The notes under the pieces: model-generated | The model's database searches: none | What the model was told of the DNA's origin: nothing | The model's input: the letters and a program-made list of their open reading frames with translations, nothing else | Assembly: GCA_043780595.1 (NCBI GenBank) | Contig: JAYWCL010000122.1 | Span: 32,290 to 96,289, forward strand | DNA: 64,000 nucleotides | Reading direction: 5' to 3' | Source of the DNA: Limnoglobus sp043780595 | GTDB taxonomy: Bacteria > Planctomycetota > Planctomycetia > Gemmatales > Gemmataceae | Shown: positions 1-7,756 of the stretch, piece after piece | Numbering within the stretch: position 1 is the stretch's first letter | Layout: each line of letters opens with the position of its first letter | Translations under genes and position numbers: made by a program

Positions 1-2
1 CG

Positions 3-851
3 ATCCCGCAATCGCTACTCGCAGAGGGAGTCAACTGCGAGGCGTGTCACGGCAGTGCGGAGAAATGGCAGATTTCGCACGTGAGTTGGACGAAGCCTGC
101 CACTCGTGACACCGATTTTGCGAACGGCGGAATGTTCGAACTGAACGACCTCGGCAACCGTGCGGTAGCCTGTGCCGGTTGTCACATCGGGGCACCTGCG
201 GATGGGAAACATGGATTTGCGGTACGCGATATGAATCACGACATGATCGCCGCCGGCCACCCGCGACTGAAGTTCGATTACGCGGAAAGATTGCAACGAC
301 TGCCCGCACACTGGCACGAACGCGACCGCAGTACCTTCCCCGGCACACCGCGAAACGATTACCTCCTCGAAGCCTGGTCGGTCGGTCACGCCGCCGTCTC
401 GGAAGCGTGGTGTTCGCTCTCCAAAGATCGCGAGATTCGCAAGAATCCGTGGCCCGAACTTTCCGAATCGAACTGCACGCAGTGCCATCACGATCTCACA
501 TCGTCGGGCAAGAATTACCCCGAAACGTGGACACGCAACAGGAACGGCAAGACGCTTCTGGAGTCCGCGATGCCGTGGACGTCCCGCGATCTCGTTGGAG
601 AGCCGGATCGCAAAACGCGGCCCCCGAACATCGCGGCCACTATCGTACTAAAGCTGCGAAAATACGAAGCGAAGGTTCACGCCAGCCCGCTTGACCGCGA
701 AGATGCCGCGGCAATCGATGCGTCGTTGCATTCGCTCGAAGCGGCACTGGGACTCACCAAATATGAAACCGTGTGGGATGTGAAGCGGTTTGCTGGCGAC
801 ACGAAGAATCGAATTCAATCGCTGATCGTGTTGCTCGAAAACCGCCAATAA
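3..851 (+). CDS. Multihaem cytochrome c family protein, 5' end missing
   Basis: The reading frame is already open at base 3, ahead of the first possible start (GTG at 81), so the gene begins outside the window. Three c-type haem motifs are visible: CEACH (36-50), CAGCH (171-185) and CTQCH (474-488). An NHDMIAAGHPRL segment follows the second one and matches the equivalent segments of the next two genes, so the three are paralogues. The family resembles the cytochrome c554-like multihaem proteins common in planctomycetes. These act in the periplasm as electron carriers or as oxidoreductase subunits. The exact substrate cannot be read from the sequence. The last 110 or so residues lack haem motifs and look helical. 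Confidence 0.85.
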   Translation: MPQSLLAEGVNCEACHGSAEKWQISHVSWTKPATRDTDFANGGMFELNDLGNRAVACAGCHIGAPADGKHGFAVRDMNHDMIAAGHPRLKFDYAERLQRLPAHWHERDRSTFPGTPRNDYLLEAWSVGHAAVSEAWCSLSKDREIRKNPWPELSESNCTQCHHDLTSSGKNYPETWTRNRNGKTLLESAMPWTSRDLVGEPDRKTRPPNIAATIVLKLRKYEAKVHASPLDREDAAAIDASLHSLEAALGLTKYETVWDVKRFAGDTKNRIQSLIVLLENRQ

Positions 852-874
852 GTTTCTGATAAAATGACCTGAAT

Positions 875-1024
875 TAACCACGGAAAACACGGATTACACG
901 GAAATGAAAACGCAAAAGTGAAATCCGGTACGGCTTTTTCACTTTCCGTGATTTCCGTGCATTCCGTGGTTATCTTCAATTCTTTAGCTTAACTGGGGTT
1001 AGTCGCTTCGTCGTAACCTGGCGA
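875..1024. repeat. Intergenic inverted repeat (ACCACGG family) plus a decayed palindrome arm
   Basis: The 345-base gap between the first two cytochrome genes holds two repeats. Bases 875-972 form an imperfect inverted repeat starting TAACCACGGAAAACACGG and ending with its approximate complement CCGTGCATTCCGTGGTTA; the same family recurs at 31366-31554. Bases 990-1024 (TGGGGTTAGTCGCTTCGTCG and neighbours) match one arm of the palindromes at 24186-24323 and 29706-29844, without the second arm. No gene is seen in the gap. Confidence 0.7.
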
Positions 1025-1196
1025 CTCTCGTTGAAGCGGCTTGTAACAGTCATCGCGTTTGTTTCGCGGCCTGCGGTAACTGGTTGCGGAGTTCAAATCT
1101 TTCGCTGTTGAACTGACACTGTCGGCGTTGGAAATTGAATGTTCGCGATGTTCGCCCCAACATCACCGACGACACCCTGCGAGTTTTGGTGACACC

Positions 1197-2672
1197 GTGT
1201 ACTACCGCATGGCCGTTCTATTCGTTGCCTTCGTCACTGCCGGACTCTTCGTTGCGCAAGCGACGAAATCCGCTGCTCGCTCACCCGTCCCGGAAACGGC
1301 AATTGCCCACGAACAACCGTACGGCATAACTCCACCGCACGGCAGGTACTCGGTGGCGACATCGTGCTCGGCCGCGAGTTGCCACGGAAGCGGCGTCATC
1401 GGACAAATCGGCGGCGAATACACGACGTGGATCGAAGGCGATCCGCACACGAAAGCCTTCGGTGTCCTTTACAACGAAGTCTCCGAAAGAATGATTAAGA
1501 ATCTCGGTCGAAAAGAACCGGCGTATCGCGATGCGAGTTGTTTGAAGTGCCACGCGGTCGACGAAGACAAACAGTTTAACGGCGAGAAACTCGACGATCG
1601 CAACCACTCCGAAGCGGTCAGTTGCGATGCCTGCCACGGCCCGTCGAAGAACTGGATCGCCATCCACTATCAGCCGAGTTGGAAGGCGATGTCCGACAAA
1701 GAGAAATTCGATCGCTACGGCTTCGTACCATCGAAAGATCTCTCCGCGAGAAGCCTTAACTGTGCATCGTGCCACGTCGGGGCACGGGATCGCGAAGTCA
1801 ATCACGACCTGATCGCCGCCGGTCACCCGAGGCTTTCGTTCGAGTATACGCGGTATCACTTCAACGAAAAATACACGAAACACTGGGTCGAGAAACTGCC
1901 GAACCCAGACTTTGAAGTGCGTTCGTGGTTCGTCGGTCAAGTCGCCAGTCTGCGTGCGGCGGTGGACTTGCTCGCGGTTCGTGCCGAGCGCGCCAGTCGT
2001 CAAAATTCACCGTGGCCGGAGTTCTCCGAATCGAGTTGCTACAGTTGCCATCAGGGTTTGAACCCGGATTTTCCACGCAGTGCCGGTGCGGACCGCATTC
2101 GGCCCGTCGGCGTCCCCGGCTGGCAGGTCTGGTATCTGTCGCTCGCGAAGCTCGTACCGCAAGCCTCATCAATGCTGACGCAAGGCGACACGATTTCCAC
2201 GCTCTCCGCAGTCGAAAAACTGCGAATCGCGATGGAGACGACGAACCCCGACCCCGCCAAAATCGCCACGCTCGCCGAGACGGCAACGGCGGAACTCGAC
2301 GCGATTTTGGTTCGCTTCCAGCGCGGTGGCTTCTCCGAAAATCTGTCTGCCGAGACACTCACACGACTCGGTGGGATGATCGCCGAAAGTGCGTTGAACG
2401 CGAATCGCACGGCACTCAAGGATTCCGATTGGGACTTTGCCGCCCAGCATACACTCGCGCTGACGGCGATCTATCACGGCAGTGGTGGTACGTCGGCGGC
2501 CCCCGCGATTGCGGCCTGGAAACCGGTGCTGTTGAAGTTGCGCACCGCGATTGCATTCGATTCAAAGTCGAAAGATCGTTACGATAGTCCGAAGGATTAC
2601 GACCCCAAGAAAACGTACGAAGCGATCCGAGCGATGTACGATCTGACACACAACGCGAAGGGCGACCGATGA
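1197..2672 (+). CDS. Multihaem cytochrome c family protein (pentahaem)
   Basis: Predicted exported electron-transfer protein of about 491 residues. An N-terminal hydrophobic stretch (residues about 5-22) after an Arg reads as a signal peptide. The start is taken as GTG at 1197; ATG at 1209 is equally possible, and an upstream TTG at 1128 would bury the signal. Five haem-attachment sites are visible: an expanded C-x4-CH site (Cys57/Cys62/His63) and four CXXCH sites near residues 115, 143, 189 and 281. The NHDLIAAGHPRL block near residue 203 is shared with both neighbours. The C-terminal 190 residues have no haem motif. Its stop overlaps the next start by 4 bases, so the two are probably translated together. 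Confidence 0.88.
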   Translation: MYYRMAVLFVAFVTAGLFVAQATKSAARSPVPETAIAHEQPYGITPPHGRYSVATSCSAASCHGSGVIGQIGGEYTTWIEGDPHTKAFGVLYNEVSERMIKNLGRKEPAYRDASCLKCHAVDEDKQFNGEKLDDRNHSEAVSCDACHGPSKNWIAIHYQPSWKAMSDKEKFDRYGFVPSKDLSARSLNCASCHVGARDREVNHDLIAAGHPRLSFEYTRYHFNEKYTKHWVEKLPNPDFEVRSWFVGQVASLRAAVDLLAVRAERASRQNSPWPEFSESSCYSCHQGLNPDFPRSAGADRIRPVGVPGWQVWYLSLAKLVPQASSMLTQGDTISTLSAVEKLRIAMETTNPDPAKIATLAETATAELDAILVRFQRGGFSENLSAETLTRLGGMIAESALNANRTALKDSDWDFAAQHTLALTAIYHGSGGTSAAPAIAAWKPVLLKLRTAIAFDSKSKDRYDSPKDYDPKKTYEAIRAMYDLTHNAKGDR

Positions 2673-4246
2673 CCGCACGCACGTTACGAGGGGCATGGAT
2701 CGTCGCCACCGCTGCCGTGGCAATGGTGGTGTTGGCACGTAGCGGCATCAGCCAGCCACCCGCCGAGGTTGCGGCGAAGCCGATGGTTGTGGCCGACATT
2801 CACAACGCATCGGCCAGCATCGCCGAATGCAAAGCCTGTCACTCCGGGCCCGACGAACGCGGCGTGCGCGACTTCAAAAATAAATTCAAATCGCACGAGT
2901 TCATTCGCCTCGATGAGAGCGTCATTTGGGAGGAAAACGACCCGCACGGCAAGGCGTTTGCGGTACTCGACCCGACCGCGAACCCCATCGCGAAGATCAT
3001 GCAGAAGAGTCTCGAATTCGGCAATCCGGAATATCGCGTTCAGAACGACGTGCGTTGTTTAACGTGTCATGCGACCGACATGAAGCCGACGCAAAAGACC
3101 GGTAAACTCGCGACCGATTTTGCACGCAACAACGATGTCGGCGTCGGCTGCCTCGGTTGTCACGGCGTCGGTGCCGAGTGGCAAGTCGCACACTACAAGA
3201 GCGATCCAACGGGTAAAAACGAAATCCCGTGGCGCTCGATGACGCCGAAAGTAAAGGAAGAAAAGGGCCAGCGGAACCTTCGCGATCCGCTGGCGAAAGC
3301 CGAGATGTGCGCGTCGTGCCACGTCGGTAACCCCGATGAAGGCAAAGTCGTCACGCACGAAATGTACGCCGCCGGGCACCCGCCGTTGCCGCCATTTGAA
3401 CTCGCGTCGTTCATCGAAGGACAACCGAAACACTGGAACAATCCGTCGAAGACTCCGTACCTCGTCGCGTTGGCGAAAAACAAGCCGACCGATGCCTACG
3501 ACTTGTTCCAATATCGTTCCGAAACGATCGACAACTACACTGCGCGTCATATCGCGGCAGGGGCGATGGCTTCGATGCAAGCCGAAATGAAGTTGCTTCA
3601 TGCGGACGCATCCGAGCGCACGAAGAACCCCGGCCATATGCTCGATTTCGCCCGCTTCGATTGTTACGCCTGCCATCACGATTTGAAAATCCCGAGCGAC
3701 CGCCAGGAACGCGGTTATGAAGGCGCACCCGGCCGCCCGCCACTGAAAGCATGGGTGTCGGCACTACCTGCGGTGATTGCCGCGAACGCGGGGTTGGGGA
3801 CGGCGTTCGATGAAAAGTGGGGAGCCGTCAAGAAGGCATCGCTCGCGAAACCTTTCGGCGACACGGCGGAAGTTCTCAAGGCGTCATCCGAAATGATCGC
3901 CTGGTACAAGCCGAACGGTAAGGAGTTTCTGTATACGCCCGAGGCGACCAACGCACTTCGCGGCGAGATCGAGAAAGCCATCGCCGACAAGAAATGGCGA
4001 GGCGACACCGAAGCCATCATGCACCTCACGTGGGCGTATCGTTCGCTGCGGTCGTCGACGAAAGACGAAGCCAAACTCGACCCACTCGGCGTATTTCTCC
4101 CACAGAATGTGCGGGAACTATCGAAGGAACAAATGGATAAGAAGGTTCCGGTCACAGCGGGCGAGGTGCTTGCAGACCGGCAGAAAAAGTTTGCCGCATT
4201 CGATTGGACGAAGTTTCAGGAAGAGTTCGGCAAGCTGACGAAGTAA
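2669..4246 (+). CDS. Multihaem cytochrome c family protein (pentahaem)
   Basis: Protein of 525 residues with a signal-anchor-like N-terminus (residues 8-28) followed by five CXXCH motifs: CKACH at residue 54, then CLTCH, CLGCH, CASCH and CYACH. It keeps the AAGHP block of its two upstream paralogues, so this is the third member of a tandem family. It starts on the ATGA that ends the previous gene. The C-terminal third is haem-free. A periplasmic electron-transfer role, perhaps in one complex with the two paralogues, is inferred. No dehydrogenase or quinol-oxidase subunit lies next to it within the window. Confidence 0.88.
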   Translation: MTARTLRGAWIVATAAVAMVVLARSGISQPPAEVAAKPMVVADIHNASASIAECKACHSGPDERGVRDFKNKFKSHEFIRLDESVIWEENDPHGKAFAVLDPTANPIAKIMQKSLEFGNPEYRVQNDVRCLTCHATDMKPTQKTGKLATDFARNNDVGVGCLGCHGVGAEWQVAHYKSDPTGKNEIPWRSMTPKVKEEKGQRNLRDPLAKAEMCASCHVGNPDEGKVVTHEMYAAGHPPLPPFELASFIEGQPKHWNNPSKTPYLVALAKNKPTDAYDLFQYRSETIDNYTARHIAAGAMASMQAEMKLLHADASERTKNPGHMLDFARFDCYACHHDLKIPSDRQERGYEGAPGRPPLKAWVSALPAVIAANAGLGTAFDEKWGAVKKASLAKPFGDTAEVLKASSEMIAWYKPNGKEFLYTPEATNALRGEIEKAIADKKWRGDTEAIMHLTWAYRSLRSSTKDEAKLDPLGVFLPQNVRELSKEQMDKKVPVTAGEVLADRQKKFAAFDWTKFQEEFGKLTK

Positions 4247-4253
4247 ACGTTGC

Positions 4254-4437
4254 GGACTGATCGCATCGCGTCTCGAAGCCCCCGTCCCATGGTTCCACCA
4301 TGGGCTGACAGAGCGACACCTTCAGTGTCGGGCTACTGATCTTCGGTCCTGAAAGGATCGCTCACGTAGCCCATGGTGATACCATGGGAGGGGGTCGCAC
4401 CCATTGTCATTGGGACTGATCGCGTCGCGTCTCGAAG
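4254..4437. repeat. Palindromic intergenic element flanked by a 25-bp direct repeat
   Basis: A 25-bp sequence (GGACTGATCGC, then A or G, then TCGCGTCTCGAAG) occurs at 4254-4278 and 4413-4437 with one mismatch. Between the copies lie short hairpins: CCCATGGTTCCACCATGGG, a GACACC/GGTGTC-like stem, and AGCCCATGGTGATACCATGG. Together they fold as a large inverted repeat. It lies between the convergent ends of the cytochrome gene and the minus-strand protease gene, so it may act as a two-way terminator. Confidence 0.6.
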
Positions 4438-4520
4438 ACTCGCCACGACTGGTTTTCAAGGGTATTTGCCCCCGCGCAGGCAAAAGGTATATGAGCACGT
4501 TGGAAACGTGCTCCCCTTTG

Positions 4521-5576
4521 TTACTTCTCTTCTTTATTGACCTTTTCGGTGTCGCGTTTCCCTGGCGGTGGGAACTTGCCGTCGATCAAATCTTTCAAGA
4601 TCGGCTTGACCACCTCGGCAGGCAGTGCCCAGGTTTCCACGCGGCCCGCACGGGCGATGTTGATGCCGAGAACCTTGCCGTCGAGGTCGACGAGCGGCCC
4701 GCCGCAATCGCTCGGTTTGATGACCATGTCGTGCATAATCACCGATGGAAAACCGGTCCGCCGACCCGACAGTAAACTGCCCATCGCGTTCTGGAACGCC
4801 CCGCGATCGATGTCGGCTCGGCTGCCGAGCTTCACGTTGAATTCTTTTTCTTCCTCGCCGCGAAGGACCGTCATTTTGATCGTGTCGCCGGGCTTGTACT
4901 CGTCGAGCAACTTTTTCATCTCTTCAAACTTTTTGACCTTTTTGCCCGCAATTTCGAGGATGATATCGCCTTTCGTGAGCTTCGCGCGGAAGGCCGATCC
5001 CTTCGGGTCGACTTCGCCGATGACGACCTGTTCTTTTCCTTCGGTCGGTAGTCCCGCGATGATGCCGAGGAAGCCTTTGTTGCCGTTCTCGACGAACGAT
5101 TCTTCGCGGTAGAGTTTGCGAACGCCCGCGCTGATGATGCCGACGCCAACCGGTTCGGACTCGAAACCGACGGCGGCGACCCAGTTACCGACGGTGGCGT
5201 CTTTGCCCGGTGCGAATGCCGCAATCGTGGCAATGTCCGTGGCATCGATCTTCAGCAATGCGAGGTCCGATGGCTCGTGATAGCCGACGTAAACGGCATC
5301 GTACTCGGAACCGTCGCGGAGCCGGATGCTGATCGGCCCCTTGAGTTCGCTGCCCTTCGTGAGGATGTACCCCTTCTTGTCGACGATCGTGCCGAGGATC
5401 GTGTCCTTGTTGTTGCAGCGAACGCGAACGGTCGCATCGGTGGCCTTGGCGACGACATCGCCGAACAGCTTGACGAGCGATTTCTTGCCCTGTTCGTTGG
5501 CATCGACGGCATAAGCGGGGCCATTACCGGCCACGATGGCGATGGCCGCAGCGGGTATCCAGTGGCGAATCTTCAT
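4521..5576 (-). CDS. HtrA-like pseudoprotease with PDZ domain set inside the protease fold
   Basis: Secreted protein of 351 residues; the signal peptide is about residues 1-23. Trypsin-like HtrA features are present but degraded. The usual LTAAH motif reads ILTKGSEL, putting Ser76 at the His position; Asp104 (PSDLALLK) is kept; and the GDSGGP motif reads PSDCGGP, putting Cys291 at the nucleophile. A PDZ domain (about 168-250) lies between the Asp part and the Cys291 part, whereas HtrA/DegP proteins carry PDZ domains after the whole protease domain. The gene is 36 bases downstream of an intact relative and probably shares its transcript. It may be a binding or regulatory partner; catalysis by a Cys nucleophile without His is unlikely. 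Confidence 0.8.
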   Translation of the reverse strand: MKIRHWIPAAAIAIVAGNGPAYAVDANEQGKKSLVKLFGDVVAKATDATVRVRCNNKDTILGTIVDKKGYILTKGSELKGPISIRLRDGSEYDAVYVGYHEPSDLALLKIDATDIATIAAFAPGKDATVGNWVAAVGFESEPVGVGIISAGVRKLYREESFVENGNKGFLGIIAGLPTEGKEQVVIGEVDPKGSAFRAKLTKGDIILEIAGKKVKKFEEMKKLLDEYKPGDTIKMTVLRGEEEKEFNVKLGSRADIDRGAFQNAMGSLLSGRRTGFPSVIMHDMVIKPSDCGGPLVDLDGKVLGINIARAGRVETWALPAEVVKPILKDLIDGKFPPPGKRDTEKVNKEEK

Positions 5577-5612
5577 TGTGCGAACTCCCAGATAATGTGA
5601 TGAATGCGAGGC

Positions 5613-6698
5613 TTATTTCTTCTCTCGTTTACTATTGGAGCGTTTGCCGAGTTTGACTTTCACTTCGAGAATTTCGTCGCCGCGACTGATCTCGAGCGTG
5701 ACCGTTTCGCCGGGCTTGCGGGCGGACATCATGCCATCGAGGTCGTCGGAGGTATGGATCAGTTCGCCGTCGAACTTCAACACCATGTCGCCGACCTTGA
5801 TCCCCGCTTTGTCCGAAGGCGAGTCTTCGGACACGCTATCGACTTTGGGCAAATTCTTACCTTCGCGGTTCAGAATCACACCGAGTACGGCGTCGGATTG
5901 CCTGCCGACGACATCGCCGCGAACGAGTTGCTTCCATTCGTCTTGGAAGGCGTGCGTTGGCACGTGGAAGTTCTCTTCGAGGTACATGCCGATGCGGCTG
6001 TGGATGCCGACGACCTTGCCATCGAGATCGAACAGCGGGCCACCCGAGTCGCCGCCGACCAGTGTGCAATCGGAGATGAGCGTTTTCTCTTTTGCGTTGG
6101 CACGGACCATCTGGCCGAGTCGCACGGGGGCACGGCGTTCGGGTTTCGGCCCGCCGGGGTGACCGAGCGAGACGACCCATTGGCCTTTGGTGAGCGCGGT
6201 CGAACTGCCGATCTCGACGAACGGCCATTTACCTTCTTTCGCACCGGGCCACGTCGCATTCTTGGGAACGGAATCGGTGATTTTGACCATGCCGCTATCG
6301 AGCCGCGGATTGCGACCTAAGATTGTGCCATTCACGACAATGTCGCCAGGCAACACGATGCGAACGTTCTTCCCTAACTCCGACGCAATCCCGATGCCGG
6401 ACCGAAACACCATCGGCTCGATAACGTGTGCCGCCGTGAGAATGAGGCCGTCTTCGCTGACGATCACGCCGCTACCCGCCCCCGGCCCCAACAGTACCGC
6501 CACCGTCGCCGGCGTGACTTTGTCGACGACCGACTTGACGCTTTCTTGTAGCAGTTTGAGTTCCTTCACGTCTCCCGGCGAAGTCGTTCGTAGCGAATCC
6601 CAACCGGTTTTCTTCGCATCCGCGAACGACGGATTCGCCAGAAACGGCAACGCGAATAACGTGAGTAGCAACGATGAGCGTGCGAACATGCGTGACAA
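5613..6698 (-). CDS. Secreted trypsin-like serine protease with C-terminal PDZ (HtrA/Deg family)
   Basis: 361-residue protein with a signal peptide (about residues 1-26). The protease domain has a complete triad: His91 in LTAAHV, Asp134 in LDSGMVKI and Ser218 in GGDSGGP. One PDZ domain follows at about 270-350, and the tail is Lys/Arg/Ser rich. Members of this family cleave misfolded envelope proteins. The unusually wide spacing between Asp and Ser, with a Pro-rich loop (GHPGGPKPERRAP), distinguishes it from classical DegP. It is the promoter-proximal gene of a two-gene unit with the degenerate homologue that follows. Confidence 0.88.
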   Translation of the reverse strand: MSRMFARSSLLLTLFALPFLANPSFADAKKTGWDSLRTTSPGDVKELKLLQESVKSVVDKVTPATVAVLLGPGAGSGVIVSEDGLILTAAHVIEPMVFRSGIGIASELGKNVRIVLPGDIVVNGTILGRNPRLDSGMVKITDSVPKNATWPGAKEGKWPFVEIGSSTALTKGQWVVSLGHPGGPKPERRAPVRLGQMVRANAKEKTLISDCTLVGGDSGGPLFDLDGKVVGIHSRIGMYLEENFHVPTHAFQDEWKQLVRGDVVGRQSDAVLGVILNREGKNLPKVDSVSEDSPSDKAGIKVGDMVLKFDGELIHTSDDLDGMMSARKPGETVTLEISRGDEILEVKVKLGKRSNSKREKK

Positions 6699-6896
6699 GC
6701 TCCAGTGTGTGAAGGATCGGCGATCCCGCTAATTGAATAATAGCACCGGACGTTCCCGATAGTGACAAAACTCTAAAGATAGATTCGCCAGTTCCGCGCG
6801 CCGATGCAAGCGTAGAGCACAAACTTGAGTAAAAAACCGGTCCGGTCGTGCGGGCGATGAAAAGTTGATGAGTGGCGAGTGCGAAAGGTCCAAACG

Positions 6897-7184
6897 ATGC
6901 CCATGCCAGCTTACGCGGTGATCTGTTACTCTGCCGGTTGTGGCCGTGCAGCACGCTACAAAGTGGCGGCGAGGTGGAGCGATGGCCAGACTTGCGAGCT
7001 GAAAACGTACGCGATTGGCTGCGAATCGTGCATTGTTGCTCAGTGGAACGACGCGAAACGACGGCGGCTGGGTTGCCGCCTCATTCCGGGCGAGACGCTC
7101 GAAGAGCCGTGTATTTACGAACTGGTGCGCGGCAGTCGCGACCGCACACTCGTACGCCGGAACGATCTCGAAAGCACCGCGTGA
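6897..7184 (+). CDS. Small Cys-rich hypothetical protein
   Basis: 95 residues from ATG 6897, which has a GAAAGG ribosome site 8 bases upstream; the in-frame GTG at 6879 lacks one. Seven cysteines, including a C-x4-C pair near the start (CYSAGC) and CESC in the middle, suggest a zinc-binding or disulfide-bonded fold. No signal peptide or membrane segment is seen. The family is not recognised. It ends 1 base before the convergent receiver-domain gene. Confidence 0.6.
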   Translation: MPMPAYAVICYSAGCGRAARYKVAARWSDGQTCELKTYAIGCESCIVAQWNDAKRRRLGCRLIPGETLEEPCIYELVRGSRDRTLVRRNDLESTA

Positions 7185-7185
7185 A

Positions 7186-7581
7186 CTACTCCGCCTTCGG
7201 TTCCGGGGGCTTTTCTTCTGCGAACGCCTTGCCGATGGCTTCGAGTAGTCGTTCCATCGGGAACGGCTTTCGCAGGTAGTCGATGACGCCGAGATACTCC
7301 GCGTAGGCTTTGTGGCGGCTGCCTTCGTTCGCGGTAATCATGATGATCGGCGGGGCGTCGGGCTTGTCCTTGAAGTGTTCGAGAACGGGGTAGCCACCCA
7401 TTCGCGGCATCATCATGTCGAGAATCATGAGGTCCGGTCGCTGGTTGTAAACCGTCTGTTTCGCCTGATGGCCATCGTGCGCCAGAATCACACGAAACCC
7501 CTGCTTTTCGAGCACCATCCGCAGCCCGTCGGCCAGTTCGCGATCGTCGTCCACGATTAAAATCGTCTTCCCACTCTGCAT
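7186..7581 (-). CDS. Stand-alone response regulator receiver protein
   Basis: 131 residues making up a single CheY-like receiver domain. The acidic pocket DDD (residues 11-13), phosphoacceptor Asp55 in MILDMMMPRMGG, Thr83 and Lys105 in YLRKPF are all present. There is no DNA-binding or enzymatic output domain, and no histidine kinase is encoded nearby, so it must signal through an unlinked partner. The short C-terminal tail is Glu/Pro/Lys rich. Confidence 0.9.
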   Translation of the reverse strand: MQSGKTILIVDDDRELADGLRMVLEKQGFRVILAHDGHQAKQTVYNQRPDLMILDMMMPRMGGYPVLEHFKDKPDAPPIIMITANEGSRHKAYAEYLGVIDYLRKPFPMERLLEAIGKAFAEEKPPEPKAE

Positions 7582-7756
7582 CGTTACCCCTCCACAACCG
7601 GACTGTATCTCGCACTACTGTAACACCATCGCAAGACTGCAACAAGGATTCTGCGGTGTGCGGAGGGTAATACCCGTTCGACAAAATGCAAACTCTGGCT
7701 TAGAATAGAGTCACTGCCGGTTCGCGCTTCGTTTCGCACTAGAGGCCATTCCCATT

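Noticed and set aside
1128..1196. TTG start for the second cytochrome gene
   Set aside because: It would place 23 charged, Cys-containing residues in front of the signal peptide.
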